Below, in pieces: positions 1-14,800 of a DNA stretch of 64,000 bases (position 1 is the stretch's first letter; each line of letters opens with the position of its first letter). The notes beneath the pieces were generated by a model, which had not been told where the DNA came from, did not search any database, and was given only the letters and a program-made list of their open reading frames with translations. The position numbers were made by a program, and so were the translations under genes. The stretch is from Diadema setosum (Eukaryota > Echinodermata > Echinoidea > Diadematoida > Diadematidae): contig NC_092686.1 of NCBI RefSeq assembly GCF_964275005.1, positions 14,451,696 through 14,515,695 on the forward strand, in the 5' to 3' direction.

Positions 1-126
1 TTTGATGATATTCGTATACCATTCTGTAATATATACGGTGTACACTATCTATCTATCTATCTCCTATCTATCTATCTTTTTGTCTATCTACCTATCCACC
101 TATCTATGTATATCTATCTATCTATC

Positions 127-193
<67 letters not shown>

Positions 194-609
194 ATCTATC
201 TATATCTATCTAGAGCAATTCATACAAACATACATTCATTCATTTCTGGGGGTATATGTATCGAAACAACATGAACATGGTATGGAAATTGCACTGTAAG
301 CTCGATCGTATGAGCAGTTGTCCTAAATAACTTGGGAAAGGGAATGACGAGATAAGAGCATGCCTACAGAGCGCTACTGGGCTCACACCTGTAAATATAA
401 TGGAATGTCCCTGGCGCATCAATAAATGAAGAAAAAATAATAATCAAAAATCAGAAATGCAGTTTGGCAAAAAACTGAATTGCTCAGTGCAGATATTGAG
501 TATGAATTTCTCTACAAACTGCATTTTGGTTGGAAGATGAAAGCTCTTCTCATGGAATGTGAAGGAACTATATTTGATTGGTGGTATGTACAGAAAATAT
601 GTGTGTGTG

Positions 610-640
<31 letters not shown>

Positions 641-3322
641 GTTTTTTTTTAGTAAAAAGAACTTGTAGTCTGGCTTTGCGAACCCTTGGACAGAGTTTGA
701 GCTGAAGAACCCACTAGCTTGGAAAGACTTGATGGATGAGAGGATAGTCTCACTTTTTCAGGCTAGTGAAGATGAAACACCTCATTTCTCCCCGCTATTT
801 TACAGATTTTTTCTTTTTTTAATAATAATTCTGAATTTTAACACACGCCTCTATGGGGAAATATTTTCCCGTGCAGTGAGCCCTATTATTATTATATATA
901 TATATTATACTTTATAAAGTGCAGAGATACGCTTGAAACACAACTTTACAGATACCATACCTGAAATTAGCAACCATCTTTGATAATACTAGAACTGCAG
1001 TCATATGTATCTGTTCTATTTTACGTACTTTTAGATTTAAATTGTCATTTTTGTTTGCAGATTTGTATTGGTCACGAAATGAAATCCAATTTCATTGATT
1101 CAAAAACAGGATAATTTGACAAGCGTAATAATTCATTTAAATCTGTCTCTAACTTCAGTTTATAATCACTTCACACGTGTGTGCTAGCGATCAGTGATTT
1201 ATTTGGAACACCGGTAAGTAATTTTGGCGCATGTAAACCGATTCCCCAATGTAGTTATAAGTACCTAGACCTTGTACAGCAAATGGTTTGTTTTCTCATT
1301 CAATAGATTTACTAATTATTATATAAGGTATTATTTAGTCATTGTTTTAGAGCATATTGAAACGTCGATGTGCGACTCCACCCAAGCTGCTGTTTTGACA
1401 CTTCTGTTACAACGTGAATATGTACGTATTGGACTACGTGCAATTGCACGATTGCATTGCTATTGGATATGTCTACTGCTTATTTTACCGGTGCAGTGCA
1501 AGTGCATTGATCCTGGGACGTGCCCGTAGGCTATCCATCCGGCCGTACCCCCTTGGCTTCCATGTAAGCTCTGCTTGCCGTGCACGCATTATCGTGTTTT
1601 TTTCTTTTATTACGAGTCATACAATAATAATAATGATATCCGATAAGTGGATAGGGCCCTAAAGGCTAAAGTGCATAATTGCCCAATAACTCGGAGACAT
1701 AGCATCAGCCAGCATGGGCCATATAAAACCCAACTTAGGGCCAAGGCATAGGCACAAGGCAGGGATGATGCAATCAAGGCTTAATGTACCTGGAATCGAG
1801 CTCTGTATGAATGTGATGCTATATTGATAGGAATAGAGAAGCAGAAATAAAAATAGCAGTGAGTAGACAGACTGCTGACAGTGCTGGTGCTACATGACAT
1901 CAATTCTTCTGCATGCTGTGCAGTGTTGGGAATTTAAGGTTTGCTGATGCTGAGTTTTTCAGAAAGAGCCAACTTGGCTGTTGATGCAGTGCTGTTGCGT
2001 GTGACTATTCTGTGAAGGTAAAGCTGCAACTGCATATGTGCCAAATGTGGATATAACTTATTGAAATTGTTGATATATCTATTTTTTATGTTTTCTTTTG
2101 TAGACTGAAAAATCCTGTGCTTCAAGCTGTTAAGTGTATATTTTGTGAGCATTTGGTGAGTCTGCTCATACTAAATAGACATTTTCTACATGTGTACAAC
2201 AAGTTTTATTTAATTCTTAATATTTAACTGTTAAGTTTTTAATATATTAATCCTAGTGTTGGAATTAGAATTTCTGTTTACATCATATGGACATTGTGGT
2301 GTCCAAATACCACATCATGCCATTGCTGCTGTATTTTTGTTGCCTTGTTGTAAACCCTATCTGTAATAAAAGTTGTCCTGCAGGGAACATAAAGTATATT
2401 ATTGCAGTGATGTTCTTGTGTATTAATATTATACATGTACGTTGTCCATATCAAAGCCTTTTAAGGAAAATTATTTTATTGTCAGACACCTGTTGAGGAG
2501 TTGCATGTGGGGAAATATAATGCATGCAGCAATATGTATTCTTAACATCAAGTGAATATCGTGGTAAGATTCCTCCTAAAATGTTATACAAGTTGCGAGA
2601 TAGTGATGGTTATCTCTTAACACATAGTAAATGGTATCTATTCTTGACTAGAGTCTACCACATTTGTGTCAGTATGACAGTAGCTCTTTAGATAATCATG
2701 TCTAGAGAAAGATTTGGAAAGATTGTGTAAATACCAATGCAACTAAACCTTTATTTACAACATCTTGTACAAGGAAGAGCAAACTATCGTAAAATAAGAG
2801 GATAAGCATTGTTTGCTCAAAATGATTGAATAATGAATACCAGCAATCAAATACAGATCTGTATCCAATTGACTCACAATGGCACATAAAATAATGTATT
2901 GACACATGCAGCTTTGCCTTGTAAATTGGTACACAAGAGCCACACAAAGTGAGATGGGGTTTGCAATAGGCTCCTTTATTAGCCTCCAGAGGTGTGCTTG
3001 CTCAAAGCTTCCAAGACCCCTGATTCTGCAGGAGACTTGAAAAAAAAAATCATCAAAGTCTTCAGCATCATCATAAATCATTTTTCTATAAAATATTAAC
3101 AGCAGAATATAAAAAAATTCGCTGTTTTGGGAGGCATAGTCCCCATTAACATGCCTGTACAACTTGTATGTATTGTACATGTAAAGTACCGTACAAGTAT
3201 TTCTGTGGAACCCTCTTTGCTCTTTGGACCCCTCCCCCCCCCCCCCTTTATTTTTATTTTTTTTTATATTGGCATGGCAACCCAAGCTCGTTTATTATTG
3301 ATTGTATACTCCTCTGTTCCAG
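1..3322. other. Upstream region, no recognised gene
   Basis: AT-rich sequence before the first IARS1 coding exon. It should hold the IARS1 promoter or a non-coding first exon, unless those lie outside the window. A GTAAGT at 1214 after GGAACACCG is one conceivable donor, with nothing to confirm it. Open frames here are short and without recognisable domains. Confidence 0.5.
41..215. repeat. (CTAT)n microsatellite
   Basis: Nearly pure CTAT/ATCT tetranucleotide tract with a few interruptions. An open frame through it gives only I, Y, L, S and is not a gene. Confidence 0.95.
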
Positions 3323-3460
3323 ACGAACCCCGACTGGTACCATGGTTCAGCCGGTGCCTGATCACATGAACTTCCCTGCTGAGGAGGAAAAGATCATCCA
3401 ACTATGGAAGGAGCTGGATGCCTTCCAGTCTTGCCTCAGACAATCCAAGGGCAAACCTAG
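3323..3460 (+). CDS. IARS1: IARS1 coding exon 1 with short 5' UTR part
   Basis: A pyrimidine-rich tract and AG acceptor end at 3322, so this is not the first transcribed exon; at least one non-coding exon should lie upstream. Bases 3323-3341 are 5' UTR. The ATG at 3342 follows TACC and is followed by G, a strong initiation context. It encodes residues 1-39 and two bases of codon 40, including the conserved NFPAEEEKI segment. The GTGAGC donor is at 3461. Confidence 0.93.
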
Positions 3461-6400
3461 GTGAGCTGTGTATACATACTGCTCATTCACATATTCTGCC
3501 AAACTATGTATTTTCTAGTGTTATTGATAGAGTAGAGAAAGAAAAAAAAATCTCTATAGATATATATGTAAATGTTGATTTCACTTTTGAGTTCTTGTTT
3601 CAGTTTCAAAGTGGATTTTTCAAATTTTTGCAGACTTAATGAATTTAACCAGTTCCAGCTAAGCTGTTTCCAATGTGAGATAGGCATTAAAACTCAGCAG
3701 GGTCTATTTAACTTTCTCAACAAGATGATAATTTTCTCAGCATAGTTACTCAGGATTTAAGCCCTGCTGTAATAGACCTTACCCTGACAATGTCGGGACA
3801 TGTGGAGAAGAAAATGCCATGCCTCGCGCAATACTGTATACGCCATACGTTTCGTGAGTCTAAATTTTCGCGAATAGGGAATTCCCGACGGTTTCGCGAG
3901 TGGTTAAATTCGCGATCATGTAGTCCTGTACTGAACGGGGAATGTACATGCGATCAGAGTCAATATTTTCGCGTGTCTTGAATTTCGCGAATAGCACCCG
4001 ACTCGCGAAATTCGCGAAAATAAAAACCTCACGAAATATTTGGCGTATTCAGTATATTTGCAAGAGAGAGTGAGGGGTATCTTTTTAACAGACACACATC
4101 AAAAACAACCTCTGGGTAGGTTTCCATAAAACCTACCCGTCCATGCACAAAAGGGGTGTTGTTACAATCCATGCACATGATCTGCAAGCGATGTGCTATT
4201 CTGTTTGGACCATTGCGCATGCGTGGTGAGTGTATCAAAAGAATGCTACCACAAGAGCGTTTTGACAGAAGGGTTGTTGGGGTAGTGTGCGGATAATTGC
4301 CTTTGCTGGCTAGAGTAGATTTTGGCTAAAGTTACTGCAACAACGTCCTAGCAACGTTTCATGCAAATCGTTTTATCAGGCAGGGTAAAAAAAAAAAAAA
4401 GATTGCCTGGGCTTTGTTGTCGTTACTGTGGTTTAAAAGGCTTTATTAAAACAGGGCTTTAATGAGTAGAGAGAGCAGTTTGCATTTCACCAATATGTCA
4501 CACTTCTACAAGCACAGCAAGCCATTGTCGTATTGTATTCCCAACCTCCCAGGTATGCCTTCTACGATGGCCCTCCGTTTGCCACGGGTCTTCCTCACTA
4601 CGGCCACATCTTGGCTGGCACCATCAAGGACATTGTGACGCGGTATGCCCACCAGAGCGGCTTCCATGTCGAGAGGCGGTTTGGCTGGGATACACACGGC
4701 CTGCCAGTGGCAAGTTTTTCTACTCAGTTGTTTGCTTGTTTGTTTGTTTGTTAGTTTGTTTGATTTTTTTTTCTCTCTCTTTATGTGGCTGAAGTCAAAT
4801 AGCCCAGTTATTTTTGTTGTTGTCTTTACGTATTATTTTGTTATGATAAAGTTCTTTGGGTCATCCTTGAAAAATCCAAAGCAGAAGCCAAGTAGAGGCC
4901 AACCACTGGTGGCAAAGTGTTAAATGCTGACATTCAAAATGAGTATACATTGGAGATGTTTCTTCTATTTGAGTATGTGTGCATGTGTGTGTGTGTGTAT
5001 GTGAGTGGGTTTTTTTTTTTTTTGTGTGTGTGTGTGTGCTGTAGTTTTCTGGGTAGTTGCATCAGAGAAATAGTCACATCAGAGAAATAGTCACATCCAC
5101 AAGCATTCCATTTCTCTCCTATAAATTTCAGAAGATTAAAGAGCTCATTGTGAGGGCAGAAGTTGTTAAACAAGCACTGAAGTACAGCTTGTCTACAGTA
5201 ATTGGGGTCTAATAGGGTTTTAACAGGGAATCGAGAACCACTGGGTTGTGTTATGAGTGTGAATAGGTTGGTATGAGTGACTCACAAATGTGAGTGTCTG
5301 TTGTAGATTTGAAATGGGATAAGCAATCCCCCCAGCGGTGCATATCTTGCTGGCAGACAGAATTCATGCAAACACGGCAATTCAATACAATGCAAGTCTT
5401 GTATGCCTGTGTCTAATAATGTGCAAGGATGCTTGACTTTTTTTAGCTGCATGCTTCAAAGGACTGTCTATTCAATTCAGTCTGATACGCTGCAGGAGGT
5501 CCATTCAAATAGGTCTGTGCTTAACTCTAAGGCCGTGAAGCAGACAGTCCCATGTGTATTGGAATGAAAAGCCCAATGCATCAGTAAGATAAGCCATTCC
5601 AGTAATCCCACATACTCATTCTCCTGTCTGCTTTTCTCACCATCTCAGGAGTATGAGATTGACAAGAAGCTGGGCATCACTGGCCCAGAGGATGTCCAGA
5701 AGATGGGCATTGAGGCGTACAACAACGAGTGCCGCAAGATCATCTCCAGATATGCTGGCGAATGGGAGGTGAGCTCTTGTTCGACGCTGTGCTGTCCATA
5801 TGACATTGGAATCTTCATGAGTTGATCTTGTCGTATGAACAGCATCCGGCATTAATTATGATTTACATGCGATAAAACAGTTGATATTTATTCATCATGC
5901 AAGAGAGAAACTAGACATTCCACAAGATCCAACTTACACACTGGCAAAAGCAGACCTGTTGTTGTGCTTTACAGCTTTTATAACAAAGACAGTGTTGTCC
6001 CCCAAAGATTTCTTCTGTTTACAAGAAGAGAAGGTAAAAGTAAAACAGGAAAAGATATGTATATTCGCTATCAGAGAAAAGTATGTATAAAGGAGGGAGA
6101 TATATTTTTCCAAATTCTTTATACATTAAGTGCACACATAAACATGAACACACACACACACACAATGAAAGCATTCATAATCTCTCCCTCTATCTCTGTA
6201 TGTGATCATCATACCAATCTTACCCAAAAGTGTGCATCATACGTTCTTCTTTTGACATATTGACAATTATAATCAATGTAATATGCATTGCATATGGAAT
6301 GACAAGTGAAATTAACTGTCGAAGTTACGTGAAACATTACCCTTGACCCTTGACCCCAAACTCCAATAAATGAATGATCCCTTGTCTGTGATGCCGGCAG

Positions 6401-8807
6401 GACATCATCACTCGCCTGGGCCGATGGATCGATTTCAAGAAGGACTACAAGACAATGTACCCGTGGTTCATGGAGAGTGTGTGGTGGGTTTTCAAGCAAC
6501 TCTACGACAAGGGGCTGGTCTACAGGGGATTCAAGGTAATACACTACACACCTTTCCTGCCTTTAGATCCATTGGATTGTTAGACAAATCTCTTCTTCTC
6601 TTTAATGTTAGTATATAGTCTGATTGTTCATTTTCCAGTTTATGAGTGATTTTGGCTGAGAAATGCTGTCTTTTCTCTCCAAAGTGACACAGAATTCAAA
6701 ATATGGGTCCATGAAAATGTGATGCATTGCCTTCGCAGTCTTATGTAATGCATTGATTGGGATGGACACTTCCATCGTTACAGTATCAGATAACATGTTG
6801 ATATGTGCAGTGATTAACCTCCAACAACCTCTTGTAGGGTACAGTACCTTTTATTCTCATGTTTAACTCGTTTGTGACTACACTCCAATCTGTGCCAAAT
6901 CTTTTAGTATTAGGGTTGTGAGAATGGCTTTATGTCTGTATGTGTGGGACTAATGCTTTATATGCCACATGTTTCACAAATTGTGACTTGTGAGAAAATT
7001 TTGCAAAGTGACTAATTAAAATTGGTGATCATGAACCACAGTGATGCAATGAGAAATCGGTGTTCTCTTTTCTTTTTTTTTGGAGAATGTTCATGATTTC
7101 TCACCTTTGAGAACAATACTGATGTGTACAAGAGGCACTGTTTTATTTGTGCAATGTCATTATTTAATTGATATCAGTCAGCTCGCAAATAAAGTTATGA
7201 AAATGTAACATACAAGAACAGTGAGGTAAACCATGTATGTAGTATTTTATAACCATTAACTTTTGATATTTTTCACCCTCACAAGGTGATGCCCTATTCC
7301 ACAGCGTGCAACACCCCACTCTCAAACTTTGAGTCTGGCCAGAACTACAAGGATGTGGTTGATCCTGCAGGTAGGTTGGACCGGGAGAAGACATCTCAGG
7401 GCGTTTCCTAGCAACAGAGGATGGCATCTCAACAGACTCATTCAGAAACACTCACGTAATAGGGGATGAAGAATTGGTCATAAAGAAGACGATATTCAGA
7501 CAGTTGCAAACTGACAATTTGGTCCAGTCATGCTTCTGTCAATTGCCCATCGCCACACATTCATGGATCATGTACTGCATAGTTTTAGGACATGACATTG
7601 ATTTATAACTGTAGGATATAGGTATGCCATGTTACATAAGATTAAGTGTGATTCTTTTCCTGCCGTAGGATGTGACTGCATTGACTTGTTAAATCATTGT
7701 CATCATTTCTAAGTCATAAATGGGTAGTGATATGAAGTATATAGCAAAATAAAAGAACCCAAAGTATTGAGGAGGTCGTATCGAGGAAAAGTAGATGAAC
7801 TTGACAGGGGAATTACATAACTGCAGTCCTTGAGATATATCTCAATAGATTAATTAGCATTTGTCCAAAGATTGTACTGAGATATGTCCTAATTAAGTAA
7901 TTAGTATTTGGTTCGTCATAGCAATTTTAACTGAGATGTACCTTAGATTAATCAGCATTTCATTTGTAACAATTTGTACTTAGAAAGAGAACAAAGACTT
8001 GAAAATATTTTCATCATCTTGTTCTTCTTTGCTGTCCCATATCAGTCATCATCAACTTCCCCCTGGACGATGAACCAAACGTGAGTATGATCGCCTGGAC
8101 GACCACTCCTTGGACACTGCCCAGCAACCTGGCGCTGTGCGTCAACCCGGACATGGACTATGTCAAGATCGAGCACAAGAAGGATGGGAAGGTTTACATC
8201 ATGCTGGAGGCCAGGCTGGGGGCGCTGTTCAAGAAGAACGAAGAGTACAAGGTCCTTGCCAAGTGAGTTTTGTGAAACTTGGTGCAAGGATATAAACCAC
8301 TCAACACTTTTTTTTTTTTTTTGGGGGGGGGGGGCATCAAACTTTCAAACATGCCATTTTAATTTCTTTCTTATCATGTGAAACTGTGATTTCACTCTGT
8401 CAGGATGTACTGTAGACCTGTTGAGAGAATAATGTGATATAGCGGAGGCGTATCAGTCGCCTTCTTGGCATTTCCAGTTTGGTTGCTTGTAATCCTTATG
8501 AGTGTTCATACCATCTGAGAGAACAAGTCATCATCTTCAAGGGTAGATGTACTGTAAAAGTGGATATTGTTCTCGCTCGGCCAGGTAACGTGAATGTCGC
8601 GTGTTTTTAATTCCACTGAATCAGGACTTTAATCACTGGAACATATGGCATGCAAAAATATTGGCCTGCTTTTACTTTCACGCTAGATTCTGGTTGTGCG
8701 ATATGCAAAAATTCCACCATGAAAATTTCCACTTTAGACTAATGCATTTTTTTTTTTAATTAGAGAGACTGTCACTCAGGAAAGAACTTGATTTGGATGG
8801 AAATGCA

Positions 8808-8872
<65 letters not shown>

Positions 8873-11800
8873 ATTAGTATTCTTTAGTTACTCTTTTAAG
8901 CAGATTGCCTTGTCTTCCGGTAAATCTGAATTTTCATGACCATGCCCTTGGCCTTCTCCCAAATTTTGTTTCACAGATTGTGAACTGATCTGATCTCCCA
9001 TTGTGGTTGTGTCATCTGTGATCAGTTTGTCGCAGTTGCAAAATTCTGTCTAAGAAAATAAAAGACAAGAACCCCTCATATCACAACTCTGATACTTCAT
9101 ATTGATTTTCTTTTGTGTGAGTGTGCATTTGTGTTTGTGTGCTGTAATATAGAAAAGTCAAAATTGCTTGTCTTGTTTTTCTCCACAGATTCAAAGGTGC
9201 AACACTGAAAGGGAAGAAGTATAAACCACTCTTCCCATACTTTGCCAAGGTGAGACTATAAAGAGAGAGAGAAAAAAAAAAAGCCACAAAACAATGTGAG
9301 CCTCAGCTATGGTATCAAAACAAAAGAAGGAAAGGTACATGCTAAGATGGAGATGGATAGTTCTTCAGGATAAAAGGAAAAGAATATTTAAAAAGAGGGA
9401 TAATGAAAAACCATGGCCTTGAAGAATATACCATCAAAGCATAATGTAATACCAGGTCAGTACAGCTGTGCATTGCTTTAGATGCAGAATAGCCTTGCGC
9501 TTGTTGCATTTGTTTCAAGTCTGTTTACCATGCAAATTGTTTTGGGCATGTTTTATGTATTACTGATTAATGCTTTTGTATCATTTACACTGTATTAAGT
9601 ATCAATCTTATCCATTTTTTATGTTGTGTGTATATATTTCTTTGTATATCAGTTTGAGTTACACAAGTAGACATTACACATCTCGCATCTGATGTTACAT
9701 TAGAAATCTGTTTCAAACAGCCGACACCAAACCAATGACATGTTTGCACGTCACTTGTTGAGATCGTGACAGCATACCATTTGGTAAGTTTTAATCATTC
9801 TGCTTTGATTTGGTTCCAACAGCTGAAAGAGACGGGTGCCTTCAAAGTGACGACTGATGGCTATGTGACAGACGACAGTGGTACTGGGGTCGTCCATCAG
9901 GCTGCCTTCTTTGGTCAGGTACGAGTCACAAAATTTGAAATCCAAGTCTGATGAAAATTCAAGGCAAGTCTACGGGACAAGTGCTTTTGAACCAATATTT
10001 GAAGTTTGGATAGATTCCAGGGTCCTTCAGCGTGTTGTTTTAATCGAGTGTGTGTGTGTGTGTTGTAGTTCCTCAACAACTGTCATGAAGTCTCTCCAAG
10101 CTTTTACAGTGTTTCCTGATTTAGCAACATGAATCACATCAACAGAACCAGTTCATCCAATTTAATTATTCATATCATTGACTTGCAAGAGTGATGAGTG
10201 AGTCCTTAAATAAATGATGTTATATTTTGATAGAGATTTTGTGAATATGAAGATATTTTTCAAGAAGAAATATAAAAGTTGTAGAAAAAAACCAGTAAAA
10301 CACAAAGCTGATTCATAGTCTCATAGCGCACTCATGAAATTGATGGCCTTTGCAAAGGAAACAAGTTGATTTTGAAGCCACAAAGTGAATTCTATTTCAT
10401 CATGTCATTGACTTGTCTCATGCAATAGTTTGCTTTTTATGTTCTGTGCAAGATCTTTTTTTTTTTTTTTGTTGTTGATGACATCAGGAAATGTAAGGGA
10501 ATGTTCTGATGACAAAATGCACTCTACAAATCAGTGCATCATGGTTTCTCGCTTTTTTAAAGTTTTTACCTGTGCATTAACCACACAGGATGATTATCGG
10601 GTGTGCCTGGAGAATGGAGTCATCACCAAGGAGATGGTGGTGTGTCCGGTGGACGCAAGTGGACGTTTCACTAGTGAGGTCACAGACTTTGCTGGCCAGT
10701 ATGTGAAGGTAAGTTTGCACATCAGATGTGAAAGCAATGGTTCCTTTTTTTTCCTGCAATTTAATGGTGTTGTGTATTTTTGTAATGAGCTACAGTATAA
10801 AACAGACCTTGTAAATTCATTGGAAATGTATATTTAATGATAAATTACCACAGTTATCTATTGAAGAGCTGTCCATGAGATTGCAACTGGCATTAGCACT
10901 TGTCATTAGATTAATGAAGATAAAAATATTCAAACAAAGCTAACAAAGCACCAGTTAAGGACATTTCGGGAGTTCACAGTATCAGCTGTCGGTGTCTTAT
11001 TCAAAGGGTCCTGTGTCTTACGATCATCCGAGGATATTTACTGAAATCATTAATGCTACTCCTTTCTTTTAAAAAACCATCTCTTCCCCCCTGTGCTCCT
11101 TCGCAGAGCTTAGACAAGAACATCAAGAAACTAAGGAGGTAAAAGAAACAAAGTTTCTCAGGTAGATTGTAGTAAGCAAATCGCCAGCTACCCATGACAT
11201 GTAGAAGGAGTTTATAAGTATCAGCCATGACTTTGCATCCTGAGTATCTGTTATAAAGGGGATTCAAATGACCCCCCCCCCCCCTCCCTTCAAGGCTATC
11301 AATGAAATTACCACCACCAGCCATTGTCCTTTTCCAACCCTTCCTCCTGAAATGTTCTCTCTCCATAGGATGCGGACAAGAACATCATCAAGAAGCTGAA
11401 GAGTATGGGGCGGCTGGTAGATAGCAGCACCTGTAAGCACAGCTACCCCTTCTGCTGGCGCTCCGACACGCCCCTCATCTACAAGGCCGTGCCAAGCTGG
11501 TTCGTCCGCGTGGAGCCAATGGTTGAGCGCCTGCTGGCCAACAATCAGATGACCTACTGGTGAGTACATGCATCTCAACTCCATCTATCAACTGCCCATT
11601 TCATTGAAATTATGTGGATCCCTCATAAGTTTATTACATAGATTGTATTTTCTTCGAGATATACTCTTCTTGGTAATCCTTTTGTGATAACGAAAAATTA
11701 GTGTCTTTCTATTCATGAATAGTTACGGCTTGTCAGATGATTTAGATTAAATGAATGATCAGGTTAACAGTCAAAAGGGGAGATGTAATGGTTTAGATTG

Positions 11801-14800
11801 TGACAAAATGTTTAGGTGTTATTTTAGCCAGAGCAGGGTGAAAATAGCCTTTATGTGTACAGATATTTCTTTAATTTGCACAGTTGTGTCTTCTATTTCG
11901 TTACCTTTTTTCTTGATGCCTTCTAAGTGAGTGCTTGCTAGCACCCTTTCCTCATTTAACACCCTTATCATTATTGCTCTTCTGAAAGATTGTTTGTGAT
12001 TCTCTGCAAATTTCCTGCGTCAAATAAAGGGTTCCAGAGTTTGTGAAAGAGAAGCGCTTTGCCAACTGGCTGCGTGACGCTCATGACTGGGCGGTGTCCA
12101 GGAACCGCTACTGGGGCACCCCGATCCCCCTCTGGGTGAGTGAGGACCTCCAGGAGATTGTCTGTGTGGGCTCCATCCAGGAGCTGAAGGAGCTGTCAGG
12201 GACAGAGGTCACTGACCTCCACAGGGAAAGGTGAGGATCTAGATCAAAAGACAAATGATAGTCAAATTCTATTCATGCTATGTTCCATAGCAATTGCCTT
12301 AAAGGGATGGTATAGTTTTGGTTGAGATGTTTCCAACTTTTTTTTGTGTATGAGATAATGAGAAACCTCTCATGAAATATGAACAAGCGTACAATGCTTA
12401 GAGCAATTCAAAGTTTATTTGACAAAAATTGGTTTTGAAATGGCTGAGATATCCAGAAACAAAGAGATCCTAATAAAAGGTGGGACCCACCATTTTACTA
12501 CAATCACTTTGTTTTACTTTGTTTTTTGATATCTCAGCCATTTTAGAACCGATTTTCATCGAATAAACTTTGAATACACTTTAGAATTATATGATCTTTC
12601 GTATTTCAGAAATGGTTTCTATTTATCTTGCAAAAGGTCTGAATCTCCATCTGGACCAAACCTATGCCATCCCTTTAAAAGGGGAAGTTTCCCCAAATAT
12701 TCATGCGGATTGAGTGGATGAAACAATATCATTAGTAGAACACATCAGAGAAGTTAAAGGAAAATCTTACAATCTGTTATAATTTTGTTTTAAAGGTTTG
12801 GTGCCAGTCTTGCTGGATGAGAAGACTACACTTGTACAACATTCTGTTATGCCACTGTACAGAACAATAGAAAAAAGTGTTCAAAAGAATTCTGCAAAAT
12901 CTAGTTTTCCTGGTATAATGAGAGAGCAGTTGACATACCTCTTCAGAAAGCAGGGAGAATGATATTACCCTTTAATATTTCAGTGCCAAGTGAAAGGAAT
13001 GGATACTTTTTGTAAAAAAATGGCATTTTAAGGATTCCTTGTAATATTTGATTTCAATGCCATGATGGTTACAAAAAGAGTTTGATGATTTAGACTCTTA
13101 CATTGGAGTAGTTACGTGTGCACCTAAGGAATGACCAAATTTTCTCTGCCTCTCTCTCATCCACCCAGTGTTGACAAGCTGACCATCCCATCCAAGAGAC
13201 CCGGCAAGCCTCCCCTCCGTAGAATCTCAGAGGTCTTTGACTGCTGGTTTGAGAGCGGAAGGTAAGAAAAGTTGCGAATGCTTACCATGAGTACATTGAT
13301 TGACTTTAAGGAAAAATACCACTCCGTGTTCAATTTAGATGAAATAGAAAAAGTGAAATCCAACAAACAGAATAATGATAGTGTTAACAAAAATCAACCA
13401 AAAATGAGAAACTTCAAGCAAGTTTGAAATTTCACCTGTGTATATGAGACAGGGATATTGGTCACAATCTGTAATGAAAATCGGATGAGTTGATGGCGTG
13501 TGCATCACAAGTCAACTATTTGGTTATTCACAATACTTCAGTGCATTTCCTCTGTAGAGGACCAGTTATAAGTGATATGTCATTGAACCCATCCCCCTTT
13601 TTTGTATTTTATTTGTTTATTTTCTTATCTCTGTGGCAAATGTTAATTTTATTGGCATGATGCAGATATCAAAAGGTGTTACAGATCAATCAGAGATCAT
13701 AATCAGATCAAAATTGAAAGTTGCGGGTAACACAGGTTCACAGGTTTATTTTGTCATATGTACACTACGTACATAATAGCAGCGAGTCTTTCTATATTAG
13801 TTGTTACCAGAATTGTCAATCTTGCATACCTTTAACTACCATGATGTAGATTATCCCTCTCCTTATCTCTTCCTCTCACTTTTCCTTCTTTTTCTCTCCT
13901 TCTCTCATCTTCCTATCTATGAACGAATTGAACGCGCATAATACATTTTTTTGAATGATGTTTATGTACATAATATGTGTACGTTATCCATACTGGACGT
14001 CCCAGTCAAGCTTTTCATAGCTTATGATGATCCAGACAAAATGTGTAATATGTTTCATGTACAAACTATGTGCATATTTGTGAATAATGTATGTATATGC
14101 ATTTTGTGAATAAACCAACCAACCAACCAACCAACCAACACCAGATGAATGCTCTTCTCTCCTCCCCACAGCATGCCGTATGCCCAGGTGCACTACCCTT
14201 TTGAGAACAAGAAGGAGTTTGAGGACAGCTTTCCCGCCAACTTCATCGCTGAGGGTATTGACCAGACTAGGGGATGGTAAGATACACATCTGGTATATCT
14301 GGTATATCTTCCTTTGCCCCATTGTGTAAGCATTGTGGCATAGCACATTGGAGCTATCAAGAACTATTCCTAAATTGAACAACCTCATTCTGGCATAATG
14401 AGAAGATGCATTTGCCTGCAAATTTGTTCAAAACATACAGTAGTCAGCCATTCTGGCATGAATGATATCGTTTTTTTGGATGGTTGCACCTCTGTATGAT
14501 AGATGGGCCACAAGCGAGTAAAGAGTGCTGGCTATATCTTTATGATTGTAGATTATAAGGTCAGGGTTTGTTTGTTTCTTTCTTTCTTTCTTTTTTCTTT
14601 TTTCTTTTTTAGTGATCATTTCCCTGTCATTGTATTTGTTTTCTTATTGGCAAGGTATACATGAAATAATTAATTGTCACTGTTGACTAAATTAGGGTCC
14701 CAGTGGTTGTGAAAGGCACACATGGGAGCCATGTTGAGGATGAATCCCACAAACTGTACATATGTCAGATTACATTTGTACATTATATCTTTAAGGTTGT

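Noticed and set aside
1200..1220. IARS1 non-coding first exon ending at 1213
   Set aside because: Only a GTAAGT donor word supports it; no promoter features that would single it out.
2755..3285. 176-codon frame on the - strand
   Set aside because: It crosses A-rich and G-rich homopolymers, has no domain, and lies just upstream of the IARS1 exon 1 acceptor.
4707..4712. GT donor for IARS1 exon 2 at 4707
   Set aside because: It would delete the conserved valine of GLPV and has a poor donor context, while GCAAGT at 4710 fits better.
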